From assembly GCA_016789175.1 (NCBI GenBank), contig JAEURK010000384.1:1-61007 (forward strand): a stretch of 61,007 bases of DNA, in the 5' to 3' direction. Each line of letters begins with the position of its first letter. The stretch's first letter is position 1. Position numbers and translations under genes: made by a program. This DNA is from Anaerolineales bacterium (lineage in GTDB: Bacteria; Chloroflexota; Anaerolineae; Anaerolineales; UBA6663). Below the pieces are notes generated by a model. The model worked only from the letters and a program-made list of their open reading frames with translations. It was not told the DNA's origin and made no database searches. This document shows positions 37,593 to 46,721 of the stretch, piece by piece.

Positions 37593-39494
37593 CTACGGCC
37601 GCCCAGGGCGAGCGCCGCCGGTGCCGACTGACGTCAGTGGGCCTGCGACAGTGAAGGTTGCGTACGACGACCCGCCCGAGTAGGCGCCGTCGCTGTATAG
37701 GCCGTCGGTTGCCACGCCGGCCGAGGTGCCGCCCAGCAGGATCTCGTAGGTCGCGCCCGTGATCAGATCGGCCGATGAGACAGCCAACGCCTGGAAGTCC
37801 TTGGCAGGCGCGAAGGTCAGCACCTGCTGGCCGTCGCTGCTCTGGATGTGCACCAGGGTCCCGGCCGGCTGCGTGGCGCTGAAGTAGATCAGCACACCGT
37901 TCTGGGCCGAGGCCGTGCCGGGCGCCTGGGCCATGCCGGCGCTGCCCACCGCCACCAGGAACCCGCCGTTCAAATTGAAGCCCCCATCGAAGTCAAGAGA
38001 GCCGTTCATCTGCTCGGTCGGGCCGTTGACAACCACGACGCCGTCCGTCATCTCGATCGCGCCGTTGACGTCGATCCCGTCACCGCCGGCGTTGACCGCG
38101 ACGTAGCCGCCGTTGATGTACAGGTGATACGCGCCGGTGTAGGTCGAAGCATCCTGGTCACCGCCGCCGAAGCCGCCACCTTGACCGCGACCGGGACGCG
38201 CCCCGCCCGCCCCTGGGCCCATCTGGCCCGAGCCGTCGACGCCGCCGGCGACGTTTATGCCGTCGTCGCTCGCGGTCAGGTCCAGTGTGCCGCCGTTGAG
38301 CGTGATGACCATGCTCTCGAGAGCCTCGTACGAACGTGTGACAGTCATCGTGCCGGCGTTGACGGTCAGGGCCGACTCGGCGTGCACGCCGTCGTCGCCG
38401 CTGGCCAGGGTGAACTCGCCGCCGTTGATCGTCAGTGTGCCGTTCGAGTGCAGGGCGTCATCGGCCGAGTCGATCGTGAAATCCCCGCCGTCGATGTTCA
38501 GGTTGACCCCGGCCTTGATGGCCTTGGCCGACGCATCGGCCGCGACCTGCGCGCCGCTGCCGCCGCCGGACTTCAAGTTGAAGGTTCCGCCCCTGATGAT
38601 GACATCGGTCTCTCCCGTGATGGCGTCGTCACCGGCGGTCACCGTGATCGCGCCGGCCTCGATCGACACATAGCCGCGAGCCGCATCCTCGTCGTTATCC
38701 GACTTCAGCCCATCGCCCTGAGCCGTGACGACCAGGGTGCCGTCCTCGACCACCAGGTAGTCCTTGCCCCGGATGCCGTCGTCCACGGCGTTGACCGTGA
38801 GCGTGCCGCCGGCGATGATCAGCCCGTCCTTGCTGGCGATGCCGTCGTTGTAGTTGCCCTGCACCGTCAGCGCACCACCGCCGAAGATCGTCAAATCGCC
38901 GGTGCTGAAGATCGCGGCGTTCGGCTCGTCGACGTCGGCGCTCGGGAAGACGTAGGTCGCGCCATCCGTGACACTGTTCTGGCTCCCGTCCGCCAGTTGG
39001 ATGATCGTCTTCTTCGCATTGACGACGTTGATCGGCGCGCTGCTCGAGGAGCGCAGCTCGACGCCGTTCAGGACGAGCGTGACGGCTTCTTCAGCCTGCG
39101 TGTCGACCACGATCTGGCCGTCGGCCAGTGTGCCGCTGAGCGTATACACGCCGGGGGCTGTGATCGTCGCCACGCTGCCTGCCACGGTGACGCCTTCACC
39201 GGTCACGCTGATCGAGTCTCCGTTCAACGTGATCGACGTTCTGGCAACTGTTGCCACAGCCACATAATCCTCGGCGGCCTCATGGGTCTCCTGGTTATCG
39301 GCCAGGGCGGTCGCGGCCGACTCCGCGCCGGCGCCGGCGGGTGTGGGAGCGGCTGTCGCGGCTGCCACTGGGGCATCGCCGCCGGGAACCGACATGGGGT
39401 CCGGCACGACGTCCTGGGTGGTGCTCGCAGTGCAGGCGACCAGAGCGGTCGCCACGAGGGTCGTGATCCAAATCTTGGGAAGACCTTGCTTCAT
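37593..39494 (-). CDS. Cthe_2159-like carbohydrate-binding beta-helix lipoprotein
   Basis: 633 residues from ATG 39494. An in-frame ATG at 39503 is nearly touching the GGAG site and is less likely. Lipobox ALVAC and a Pro/Ala/Thr linker to about residue 80. The body is built from many short parallel strands with 'ltvnGGtltvtagdDGi' repeats, the pattern of the Cthe_2159 cellulose/pectin-binding family, a Ca-binding right-handed beta-helix. A Gly/Pro/Arg/Gln-rich insert (PGAGGARPGRGQGGGFGGG) stands near residue 455. It probably holds plant or microbial polysaccharide at the surface. Confidence 0.8.
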   Translation of the reverse strand: MKQGLPKIWITTLVATALVACTASTTQDVVPDPMSVPGGDAPVAAATAAPTPAGAGAESAATALADNQETHEAAEDYVAVATVARTSITLNGDSISVTGEGVTVAGSVATITAPGVYTLSGTLADGQIVVDTQAEEAVTLVLNGVELRSSSSAPINVVNAKKTIIQLADGSQNSVTDGATYVFPSADVDEPNAAIFSTGDLTIFGGGALTVQGNYNDGIASKDGLIIAGGTLTVNAVDDGIRGKDYLVVEDGTLVVTAQGDGLKSDNDEDAARGYVSIEAGAITVTAGDDAITGETDVIIRGGTFNLKSGGGSGAQVAADASAKAIKAGVNLNIDGGDFTIDSADDALHSNGTLTINGGEFTLASGDDGVHAESALTVNAGTMTVTRSYEALESMVITLNGGTLDLTASDDGINVAGGVDGSGQMGPGAGGARPGRGQGGGFGGGDQDASTYTGAYHLYINGGYVAVNAGGDGIDVNGAIEMTDGVVVVNGPTEQMNGSLDFDGGFNLNGGFLVAVGSAGMAQAPGTASAQNGVLIYFSATQPAGTLVHIQSSDGQQVLTFAPAKDFQALAVSSADLITGATYEILLGGTSAGVATDGLYSDGAYSGGSSYATFTVAGPLTSVGTGGARPGRP

Positions 39495-39687
39495 CAGTGA
39501 CATACTCCTACGGATACGTTTCTTGGCGGTCAAGCGCCGCAGCAGCAAGCGCCGACTGCTCTACCGTAGGACTGACTGATTAAGTCCTGATTTAGACCCG
39601 TCCAGGCTTGACCGAAGCCCAACAACCGGAGTTACGATCGGAGACGAACCGTACGGGCCCGGAGATGCCGCAGCCTCGCGCCAACGG

Positions 39688-40422
39688 CTAGGGAAGATAG
39701 CGGATCGTCAGGTTGCCCCACCCGGCGCCTTGATAGCGCCGAAAGGCTTCGGCATAGCGCACACCGGCCTGGATCCCGCGATAACGGGCCGTTGTCTGAA
39801 CCTGCTCGATGATATCCATTTCAAAGTAACGCTTGAGGAACGGAATCTGGCTCTCGAAGCTCTCGAGCATCGCGATCTTGGTCGGGAGCGTTGCCGTGAT
39901 ATCGACGAACTCCGTCGGCTGAAATCCCTGGCCGTTGAGCGTATCCATCCAATACAACGCCGGCGTGTAATCGAGCGCCGGGTGGCCGGTCTCGTATTGA
40001 GCAATGCCCAGGATCGGGCCCGCCCAGAGCACCAACTGGCTCAGGTTGACGTGATCGGTATGGTAGTCGTTGGCGGCATGCGTGACGATCACGTCCGGGC
40101 GCACCCGGCGGATGAGGTCGACGACCAGGCGCTGCTGATCGGCGTCGTAGGGGTTGACTGTGTTGTCCGGGATCATCAGGGCGTGGTAATCGGCTCCGAT
40201 TCTCGCCGCCGATGCGGCGGCTTCGGTATGCCGCACGCGAGAACACTCATCGAGCGACAGGTCATACGAGCCGAACTTGCACCAGGTGGCGGTCGCCATC
40301 GTCAGGCGATGACCCAGATGAACCCAGCGCGCCAGCGTGCCCGCGCACAGGATCTCGAGATCGTCGGCATGTGCCGCCAGCGCCAGGATCCGCCAGGCCG
40401 GTGTGGGGGTCGCCTCAGGCAT
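39688..40422 (-). CDS. PIG-L family deacetylase
   Basis: 244 residues. The Zn/catalytic motif AHADDLEI near residue 18 and the second motif HAANDYHTDHVN near 113 match LmbE/PIG-L enzymes. They remove acetyl groups from GlcNAc-containing glycans or precursors such as those of mycothiol-like thiols. The ATG overlaps the end of the methyltransferase gene by eight bases, so the two are coupled. Confidence 0.9.
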   Translation of the reverse strand: MPEATPTPAWRILALAAHADDLEILCAGTLARWVHLGHRLTMATATWCKFGSYDLSLDECSRVRHTEAAASAARIGADYHALMIPDNTVNPYDADQQRLVVDLIRRVRPDVIVTHAANDYHTDHVNLSQLVLWAGPILGIAQYETGHPALDYTPALYWMDTLNGQGFQPTEFVDITATLPTKIAMLESFESQIPFLKRYFEMDIIEQVQTTARYRGIQAGVRYAEAFRRYQGAGWGNLTIRYLP

Positions 40423-41461
40423 AGCGCCCGAACCTTTCGGCAGCCGCGACCAGGGCCTCGACGTTGGCGGGCGGGGTCGTGTACGGCAACGAACAGCCCG
40501 GGCTAAGCAGGAAGCCGCCATCGTGCGCCAGATGCTCGATATCAGATCGGGCCGCCTCGGTCACGTCCGCGGCGGTTCCGCGGGCCAGGACGTTGCTCGG
40601 GTCGATGGTGCCGATCAAGGTGGTGCGCCCGCGCGCGGCCTGCTTGCACACGGCGCGATCGATCTTGTAGTCGACCTGCAGAAAGGCCGCGCCGGTGGCG
40701 ATCATGGGCTCGATGATTCGGGTCGCATTGCCGCAGATGTGCAGCCCGATCGGCTTGCCTTCGGCGCGTAGCGCCTCCACCACCTGCGCCTCGTAGGGCG
40801 CCCCGAATTCGCGGTACGTCTTGGGTGAACAAACGTCGGGCCCGGCCAGGCTTTCGCCCATCATGGTGACATGGGCCCCGGCCTCGATCAGGGCCCGGCC
40901 GTAGGTGATCACCTGCTGGGTCGTATATGCCAGCAGTCTCTGGACCAGTTCTTTCTTCTCCGGAATGACCAGAGCCATCAGAAACTCCTCGATTCCCACG
41001 ATCTGGGCCGCCAGGCTGAACGGCCCTTGATCAGCCTCGGCCAACAGGAAGACGTGGCCGCCCAACTCCTGCGCCAGCAGTCGCGTGGCTTTGAGCATTT
41101 CGGGCAGCGTGCCGTCTTGATAGGGATCGATGGGCTTGAGCCGGTCGATCTGCTCGAGGCTCTCCAGCGCCGGCTTGGTGACCCAGGGTGGAGTCTTGTC
41201 GTCGTAGATCTCGACCGTGCAACCCACAGCCTGCGCGAGGGCCGTCACGCCGTTCTCAAGATCGATCATGTCGTGGCGAAAGTGCTGCCAGGTGGCGATA
41301 TGGGCCTCGGCCATCTTCGCACCTTCGAGGCAGTAGTCGCGCATCGATTGCCCGGCGAAGGCCGCGGCCTGCATGAAGTTCTGCAGGCATACTGGCACTC
41401 GATCGGGCACACCGCCCGCCAGCACCGTCTGACATCGCTGCAACGCGTTCAATGGGGTCAT
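40415..41461 (-). CDS. UroD-fold methyltransferase (MtaA/MtbA/CmuA type)
   Basis: 348 residues. Overall UroD fold, but it carries the zinc ligands of corrinoid:thiol methyltransferases: His241 and Cys243 in GLHICGNA and Cys323 in SPGCSLPY. These are absent in true uroporphyrinogen decarboxylases. It should move a methyl group from a corrinoid protein to a thiol or related acceptor. No corrinoid protein is in the window. AGGA precedes the ATG; I found no cobalamin riboswitch in its 260-bp leader. Coupled to the PIG-L gene. Confidence 0.85.
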   Translation of the reverse strand: MTPLNALQRCQTVLAGGVPDRVPVCLQNFMQAAAFAGQSMRDYCLEGAKMAEAHIATWQHFRHDMIDLENGVTALAQAVGCTVEIYDDKTPPWVTKPALESLEQIDRLKPIDPYQDGTLPEMLKATRLLAQELGGHVFLLAEADQGPFSLAAQIVGIEEFLMALVIPEKKELVQRLLAYTTQQVITYGRALIEAGAHVTMMGESLAGPDVCSPKTYREFGAPYEAQVVEALRAEGKPIGLHICGNATRIIEPMIATGAAFLQVDYKIDRAVCKQAARGRTTLIGTIDPSNVLARGTAADVTEAARSDIEHLAHDGGFLLSPGCSLPYTTPPANVEALVAAAERFGRYA

Positions 41462-41630
41462 AGGCGTTCCTGTCTGCGCTCACGTCCAGGCCATTCCCGT
41501 GTAGTGCCTACCAGGGGCTATTGTCTCAAATAAGCCCGGCCTGTGCCGGGCAGGCCCAGGCCGGGTGCCGCCTGGTTCCAGGAAGCTGCCCTTGCCGAAC
41601 GTTGAACGACGGCTCAGACCCGCAGGCGGC

Positions 41631-41681
41631 AAAAAACGAGGCGATCCGAGGATCGGGCTTGGGCCGAACCTCGGATCGCCT
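41631..41681 (-). terminator. Rho-independent terminator of the oxidase-like pair
   Basis: Perfect 13-bp arms (41639-41651 and 41669-41681), 17-nt loop, and on the minus strand TTTTTT directly after the stem. The 41462-41724 gap otherwise holds the leader of the methyltransferase gene and a short GCCCGGC hairpin at 41534-41551. Confidence 0.85.
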
Positions 41682-41724
41682 TGTTGTGTCGAATCCTTCC
41701 CGACTGCGTTAAACAGGGTACCCG

Positions 41725-43389
41725 TCAGCGGTGCGATGCTCCCAGTCCGTTGGGGCGGAGTCCACCCAGCAACCAGACAATGGCGCCCCATATGCTCAGG
41801 CGGATCGTCATCGCCACCAGACTGTCGGGGGCCACCACAGCGTTGTAGAACGCCAGGAGGGTGAGAATCACGGCCGCGTGACCGCCAAGCACGATCGCGG
41901 CCACGCTGCGCGCCCGCACGCCGCCGGCCCAGATCAAGGCCGACGCGGCCACGCTCAACAGGCCGACCCCGAAGTTGTAGATCACCAGCCAGTCGATCAC
42001 GTCGTAACCCGGATCGCGCCCGAGGAACAGTACCTGCCCGCCGGCGACGATCGCCATGACTCCGATGACCAGCGCCAGCGCCGCCGAGATCGTGGTTCGT
42101 TGGACTCGCATGCCGCTCTCCTCATGGGATGCTGCCCAACCCGCTCCCGGGGCTTGGTGCTCGCCTGCCACGCGCGGGGCGTCGTTCAGTGCCGCCGCGT
42201 GGCCCTCGAACGACTCGCGCGCCAGCCGCCAGATCTGGGCGACGACAGGCACCAGAGCGACCGCCCAGGCCAGGTACGCGGCGCCATGCACCAATCCCTG
42301 GATATCCTTCAGGAAGATACTGGCCCACAGTAGCACGCCGCCCAGGTGGATGGCGGCCAGGCTGAACCAGCTGCCACCCAGAGACGCGGGCCGCCCGGGG
42401 AACAGCCAGCGCGCGAAGAGATACGGGATGAGCGCGACGCCGAACTGCAGAACCCAACCGTAGACCAGGGCCTGCGGCGCGTTTTGCTCGATGCCTGCGC
42501 CGGGGAAGCCCGGCACCTTGAGGATGATGAGCGGCGCGACCAGTACCGGCGCCACGATCCATACGTACGACGTGATCACGTGCCAGAGCCCGGGCCCCCA
42601 GGTGCGTCGATCGCTCCAGATGGGTTTGACGACGCTTGCCAGCAGCCAGAACGTAGCGCTCAGATGCAGGACGATGCCGGGCACCGAGAAGAGCTCGTTC
42701 TTGAACCACGGGCCGAGCACCAATAGCAACGCGCCGATCGTCATCATCCAATAGATCGTTGTCAGCGACTGCGGTCGGGCCAACGGTCGCCTCGTGAGGC
42801 CCGGATACACGTCGACCAGCAACCCGACGAACGAGAGAGACATGAAACCCCAGTTGTTGGCGTGGATGTGGACCTCGATCGGCACCTGGATGCCGAGTGC
42901 CGGCCCCCACCCCAGCCATAGCCCGGTGCCGACGATGATGCCCAGGAGCAGGTACGCCAGACCGGTCAAATAGAACCGGCGTCCGCCAGGCGCTGCGGCT
43001 TCGGCACGATCCGGTCCCTGGATGCGGCTCAGCTGCACCATCATCAAAATGGTTGCGCTGAAGACCAGCAAACCGCCGACGAATATCAGCCAGCCGTTGA
43101 CCAGCGGAATGCCCGCCACCAAGACCAGTAACCCGCCGTTGAGTGCCAGCCAGATATCCCAACGCGTGCGCGGCTGAGCCAGGCCGGCCCGGGCCGCGAC
43201 GATCGTGGGGGCCAGGCCGAAGATTACTTCACTCAACAAACCCAGCGTGATGAAGTGGACCCGCATCCAACGGAGGCCGTTGAACCAGGGCGCCAGCCCA
43301 AGGCTTGAGAACGACGAATCCCAGGCGGCCAGGATCGCCAGCACACTGAAGAGCAGGGTCATCAACAGATACGGTAAGGTCATGGTCAT
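41725..43389 (-). CDS. Haem-copper-oxidase/NnrS-like integral membrane protein
   Basis: 554 residues with about 14 hydrophobic segments. Many membrane histidines are visible: RVHFITLGLL, VHIHANNWGFMSLSF, VLHLSATFW, LWHVITSY and AAIHLGGV. This resembles the catalytic-subunit fold of cbb3-type oxidases and the related NnrS nitric-oxide-response proteins. The 'HIHANNWGF' segment and following DVYPGL are close to the haem-binding region in that group, but I cannot prove copper ligation. Overlaps the small membrane gene by four bases, so the pair forms one unit. Confidence 0.65.
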   Translation of the reverse strand: MTMTLPYLLMTLLFSVLAILAAWDSSFSSLGLAPWFNGLRWMRVHFITLGLLSEVIFGLAPTIVAARAGLAQPRTRWDIWLALNGGLLVLVAGIPLVNGWLIFVGGLLVFSATILMMVQLSRIQGPDRAEAAAPGGRRFYLTGLAYLLLGIIVGTGLWLGWGPALGIQVPIEVHIHANNWGFMSLSFVGLLVDVYPGLTRRPLARPQSLTTIYWMMTIGALLLVLGPWFKNELFSVPGIVLHLSATFWLLASVVKPIWSDRRTWGPGLWHVITSYVWIVAPVLVAPLIILKVPGFPGAGIEQNAPQALVYGWVLQFGVALIPYLFARWLFPGRPASLGGSWFSLAAIHLGGVLLWASIFLKDIQGLVHGAAYLAWAVALVPVVAQIWRLARESFEGHAAALNDAPRVAGEHQAPGAGWAASHEESGMRVQRTTISAALALVIGVMAIVAGGQVLFLGRDPGYDVIDWLVIYNFGVGLLSVAASALIWAGGVRARSVAAIVLGGHAAVILTLLAFYNAVVAPDSLVAMTIRLSIWGAIVWLLGGLRPNGLGASHR

Positions 43390-43814
43390 TGCCTTTCAGG
43401 GACCAGGCGTGTCTGCACGACAACCAGCCCAAGGAGAACAGTCGCACTCAGGATCGACACACCGCCCACAAGCACAAAATAGAACGGGAGCCCCAGGTAC
43501 ACCTCGCCGAGAATGCCGAGCGGCATCAGCAACCCCGCCAGCGCCAGACCCGAGACCCAGCGGGCCGCCTTGGCCTCGATCGGAAGCTTGACCAGCAGAA
43601 AGCCGAAGACGATATTGAGAAAAGACATCAGGTTGCCGTGCACGTGCGCCAGACGCGCCTCGAAATGCGGACTGACGTTGTAGGCCGCGATCCACGTTTC
43701 TTTGTCTGGCGCAAAGTCCCGGAGATAGATCAACACAAAGCCGTAGAGCATGAAAGCGGCCATCAACCACAGGCCGACGCCGATGTTCCATTTGCCGATG
43801 GTGGACTGACTCAC
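43386..43814 (-). CDS. Small membrane partner of the oxidase-like protein
   Basis: 142 residues, GTG start with AGGAGG eight bases before. Four hydrophobic segments; a conserved-looking HVHGNLMSFLNIVFGF segment (His57 and His59) follows a soluble loop with DKETW. Comparable small subunits accompany NnrS/CcoN-like proteins in some bacteria. It overlaps the large gene by ATGA and precedes it. Function by itself is unknown. Confidence 0.55.
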   Translation of the reverse strand: MSQSTIGKWNIGVGLWLMAAFMLYGFVLIYLRDFAPDKETWIAAYNVSPHFEARLAHVHGNLMSFLNIVFGFLLVKLPIEAKAARWVSGLALAGLLMPLGILGEVYLGLPFYFVLVGGVSILSATVLLGLVVVQTRLVPERQ

Positions 43815-43843
43815 GGGATGCCTCCTGAAAGGGTTAACTTGCG

Positions 43844-44191
43844 TCACACATGTCCGTACCGCGGCAGCGCCTTCCATGAAGCGCCCGGGATCCGCAGCCG
43901 GACCTCATCCACCACCTGAACGATCAGGCCCGGGTCGATCTGGCGGTACTCGGGCCGGCCGCTGTAGTTGCCCAGAACGACCGCGGTCACACACTGCAAG
44001 GCGGTGTCGTACAACACTCCGGCAACCTGCCCCATGAGCAGGTCATCGCATCCGATCACGGCCATCGTCCGCTGAACCTCCACCTCCGGGCCGTTCGGGC
44101 CCTCCAGGCCGATGACGCCCCGGATCATCAAGCGGGTTTGGGCCGGCTCCGGGGTCGACGTCGATGTGTCGTTCGAAAGCGCCACTGACAT
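43844..44191 (-). CDS. PRC-barrel-like protein
   Basis: 115 residues from ATG 44191 (a GTG two codons upstream is possible). The middle, IGCDDLLMGQVAGVLYDTALQCVTAVVL, matches the PRC-barrel pattern 'vvd.dg..lGkv.dvlvD...g.v.alvv'. The C-terminus is beta-rich. PRC-barrel proteins work in RNA processing or as stable adaptors. It is divergent from the Crp/Fnr gene and co-directional with the oxidase-like pair. Confidence 0.5.
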   Translation of the reverse strand: MSVALSNDTSTSTPEPAQTRLMIRGVIGLEGPNGPEVEVQRTMAVIGCDDLLMGQVAGVLYDTALQCVTAVVLGNYSGRPEYRQIDPGLIVQVVDEVRLRIPGASWKALPRYGHV

Positions 44192-44319
44192 GGGCACCGA
44201 TCGCGCGTAGGGAAATACCTTCGCGGTGGCTCAGCCTAGCACCCCGGGCCCACGGCTGTCTCCGACTCAAGTCGGATCTGGGCGTCAAATGGGGGTCACG
44301 CCGAACGGGGGCGACTGGC

Positions 44320-44325
44320 TATAAT
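44320..44325 (+). promoter_or_regulatory. -10 box of the Crp/Fnr gene
   Basis: TATAAT, 6 nt before ATG 44332, leaderless. No clear FNR-type palindrome (TTGAT-N4-ATCAA) is visible in the 140-bp gap between this gene and the PRC-barrel gene. Confidence 0.5.
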
Positions 44326-44331
44326 CCCGGC

Positions 44332-45015
44332 ATGTCCGTCCCCCCATCCATGGCCACGCTCGTCACACTCCTGCGCTCAAATAGCTTCTTTGCGGGTCTG
44401 AGCGAGGAGGTGGTCCGTTCGTTAGCGGAGCGGGCCACCTGGCGGGATTACGGCGCCGGCGAGATGGTTTTCCTGGAAGGCGAGGACTCGGCGGGCCTGT
44501 CGGTGCTGCAATCCGGCTGGCTCAAGATCGTGAAGATCGCGCCGGATGGGCGCGAACAGGTCCTACGGTTTCTCGAGGCGGGCGAGGCTTTCAACGCCCT
44601 GGCCCTGCTCAGCGACCGGCCGAACACCGCCACGGCCATCGCCCTGGAACCAGCCGGTGTGTGGCACCTCCAACGCGAAGCGGTGCTGGGCCTGTTGCGT
44701 CAACAGCCGGATTTCGCCGAGCGGCTGCTGGCTTCTATGGCCGAGCACCTGGTTGCGCTGGTGAAGCTTGTCGAGGATCTCTCACTCCGACCCGTAACCG
44801 GACGACTGGCCCGCTTGATCCTGACCCAAGCCGAAGGTGACGTTCTCCATCGGCCGCGCTGGTACACCCAGGCTGAACTGGCCGCCCAGCTCGGCACTGT
44901 GACCGACGTGGTCCAGCGGGCCCTCAGCGGCCTGGCCGCCGATGGGCTGATCGAGGTTGAGCGAAACCAGATCGTGATCCGCGATCGAGCCGGTCTCGAG
45001 GCGCTGGCTGCCTGA
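44332..45015 (+). CDS. Crp/Fnr-family transcriptional regulator
   Basis: 227 residues. Cyclic-nucleotide-binding-fold domain (about 15-125), with the phosphate-binding-cassette region around LLSDRPNTATAIA, then a long helix and a C-terminal winged helix with the recognition segment YTQAELAAQLGTVTDVVQRALSGL. No cysteine cluster like that of FNR is present, so it does not hold an Fe-S sensor of that kind; haem (DNR/CooA-like) or another effector is possible. It sits next to the oxidase-like genes, which it may regulate. Confidence 0.88.
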   Translation: MSVPPSMATLVTLLRSNSFFAGLSEEVVRSLAERATWRDYGAGEMVFLEGEDSAGLSVLQSGWLKIVKIAPDGREQVLRFLEAGEAFNALALLSDRPNTATAIALEPAGVWHLQREAVLGLLRQQPDFAERLLASMAEHLVALVKLVEDLSLRPVTGRLARLILTQAEGDVLHRPRWYTQAELAAQLGTVTDVVQRALSGLAADGLIEVERNQIVIRDRAGLEALAA

Positions 45016-45268
45016 GCCACCCTGCGCTTCTCCACAATCGCGTACCCGAACGTCTCGCATCCGACCATTAATCGCCTGGCGCAACCCTTGCTCCTAACCT
45101 GATTACGCGCACCCGGCGCTGCCTTTGGGCACTGAACTTGCACGCCCCCAATGAGACCCGGGCGCGGCGAATCCCCACTGGGAACGGTTCTCCCGGTGTG
45201 TCCACGCGAACAAACGCTGATCCCTGGCCCAAGGCTCAATCACAGACAATCCAAGGAGCAATCGGGAC

Positions 45269-45865
45269 ATGAATCGCATCGGATCTGGACTCAAGTTTTT
45301 TACTTCGGAGCTGGTGTTAGGCTCGCTGGTCGCGATCTTGAGCGTCCTGGCAGCCGTGTCAGGCTATCAGAGCTCGATGGCCGACTCGGATCAGACCAAG
45401 AACAACGTGCTCGGGCAACAGATGCTGACGGACGCCAACGCCGAGTACCTGACCGCCAACCAGATGATCGTATACGACTACACGATGTACGACGGCTGGT
45501 ACATGACCGATGACGCCGACAAAGAGGAATACTACCAACTGAGTTTCTCGCCCGAACTTCAGGCCTCGATCGCGGCCAACGAATCCGACCCCTTCAGTGA
45601 CGCCTACTACGAGGCGATGCATGCGGCGCCGCAAGCGATGTTCGACGAGGCCGATCGGTTCTACGAAGTCGCCGAACAGTGGAATGAGCGCGGCGATGCG
45701 CTTCAGCTCGTTCTGCTGGTCAGCGCCTTGGCCCTGGCCTTTGCAGCGTGGGCCTCGTTGCTTGGCGCCGAAAGCCGCGTGCGTCTGTTCTTCGCCGTCT
45801 TCTCCATAATTGGTTTGGTGTACAGCTTGATGCTGTACGTCGCGGTCCCGGTCGTGGCGGGCTGA
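45269..45865 (+). CDS. Three-helix membrane protein of unknown function
   Basis: 198 residues. One hydrophobic segment (about 15-33), a long acidic, Tyr/Gln/Asp-rich soluble stretch, then two hydrophobic segments near the end. GGAGCAATCGGGAC precedes the ATG. The layout recalls DUF4337-type proteins, but I cannot confirm a family. A short terminator follows at 45933-45959. The 250-bp gap upstream of this gene shows nothing I can support. Confidence 0.55.
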   Translation: MNRIGSGLKFFTSELVLGSLVAILSVLAAVSGYQSSMADSDQTKNNVLGQQMLTDANAEYLTANQMIVYDYTMYDGWYMTDDADKEEYYQLSFSPELQASIAANESDPFSDAYYEAMHAAPQAMFDEADRFYEVAEQWNERGDALQLVLLVSALALAFAAWASLLGAESRVRLFFAVFSIIGLVYSLMLYVAVPVVAG

Positions 45866-45932
45866 GCATCTCGGCCGCCGACCCAACCGGCTCGACCAAC
45901 GCGCACGAGCGGGCGTATCGTGCAGATATCAG

Positions 45933-45959
45933 ACACGCCAGGACGAAACTGGCGTGTTT
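45933..45959 (+). terminator. Terminator-like hairpin
   Basis: Perfect 9-bp arms ACACGCCAG/CTGGCGTGT with a 7-nt loop, followed by TT. Ends the three-helix membrane gene. Confidence 0.5.
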
Positions 45960-46105
45960 GGCGTCTGCACGGCTCAGCATGACCCCGGCAAGGTACACGC
46001 CCCGACAGAGGGTCCCTACTTCGCGGGGTTCGCGGCAGGCCCTGCCGGCTCGAAACGGGATTTCGTCGCCCGGGTTCGGTGTTGCCCGGCAGTCCCCACC
46101 TGGAC

Positions 46106-46111
46106 TACAAT
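46106..46111 (+). promoter_or_regulatory. -10 box of the His/Cys-rich small gene
   Basis: TACAAT, 12 nt before ATG 46124. It would give a leader of about 5 nt. Confidence 0.35.
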
Positions 46112-46123
46112 CGACTGATCTTG

Positions 46124-46468
46124 ATGAAGAAGCCCGGAATTGGCTGGAGCGCTGGAGCAGCCTGCATTGCAGGCCTGTTGATGATCCATGGATTCCTGGC
46201 AGGCTTTGCCCCCTGCCCGTACCGCAGCGATCTGAGTATCGTCCTCGCCGGGAATGGCCATGTCCACCACACCGAAGCGGGTCATCAAAGCGACCTGCCT
46301 TGCCCGTTCGACCTCATGCACGCCCTCTACGGTGTGTTTCACGCGGCGCCGCCGCCGTCGGCCCGCGCCACGCTGGTTACAGCGCTTGTCATCAAAGTCA
46401 GTGCCGAGCCGGTGGGCCCTCATTGGCTTTTGAGTAGGCGTTTCGATCGTCCTCCACGATCCCTCTAA
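46124..46468 (+). CDS. Small His/Cys-containing exported protein (DUF2946-like)
   Basis: 114 residues from ATG 46124. A hydrophobic anchor at about 8-28 is followed by a short periplasmic-type stretch with HVHHTEAGHQ and LPCPFDLMHALYGVFHA, rich in His with paired Cys. This recalls DUF2946 and other small copper-linked proteins. With the HTH-NosL fusion, PepSY-TM and SCO genes just downstream, a metal-handling role is reasonable but unproven. Confidence 0.45.
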   Translation: MKKPGIGWSAGAACIAGLLMIHGFLAGFAPCPYRSDLSIVLAGNGHVHHTEAGHQSDLPCPFDLMHALYGVFHAAPPPSARATLVTALVIKVSAEPVGPHWLLSRRFDRPPRSL

Positions 46469-46721
46469 GTTCGTTCCGCCCAAACAGTCGTCTTCGTTTC
46501 GATGCGCTTTAGTCCCGCGTGAGTCGCTCTGACACACGGGTTGCCCCGGCATTGACTGACCCGGAGGGTTGCACCCATCCGTGATCGGTCGGTGGCCCTG
46601 GCGTACCGCTGTTAGAGCTATCGACGCTTTCCACGGATCACTCCGATTCCCCGGGGAGCCAGGGAAAAATGCATCGATCAACCGCGGCCAATGCCGTGGT
46701 GAGGGTTGTCAGGAGAGCACC

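Noticed and set aside
37848..39500. Open frame of about 550 codons on the plus strand
   Set aside because: Antisense to the beta-helix lipoprotein; the minus-strand product has a signal peptide and clear repeats.
41462..41724. Cobalamin riboswitch before the methyltransferase gene
   Set aside because: No B12-box-like sequence; the main structure is the terminator of the oxidase pair.
44198..44331. FNR/CRP-type palindrome in the divergent gap
   Set aside because: No TTGAT-N4-ATCAA or TGTGA-N6-TCACA match could be found by eye.
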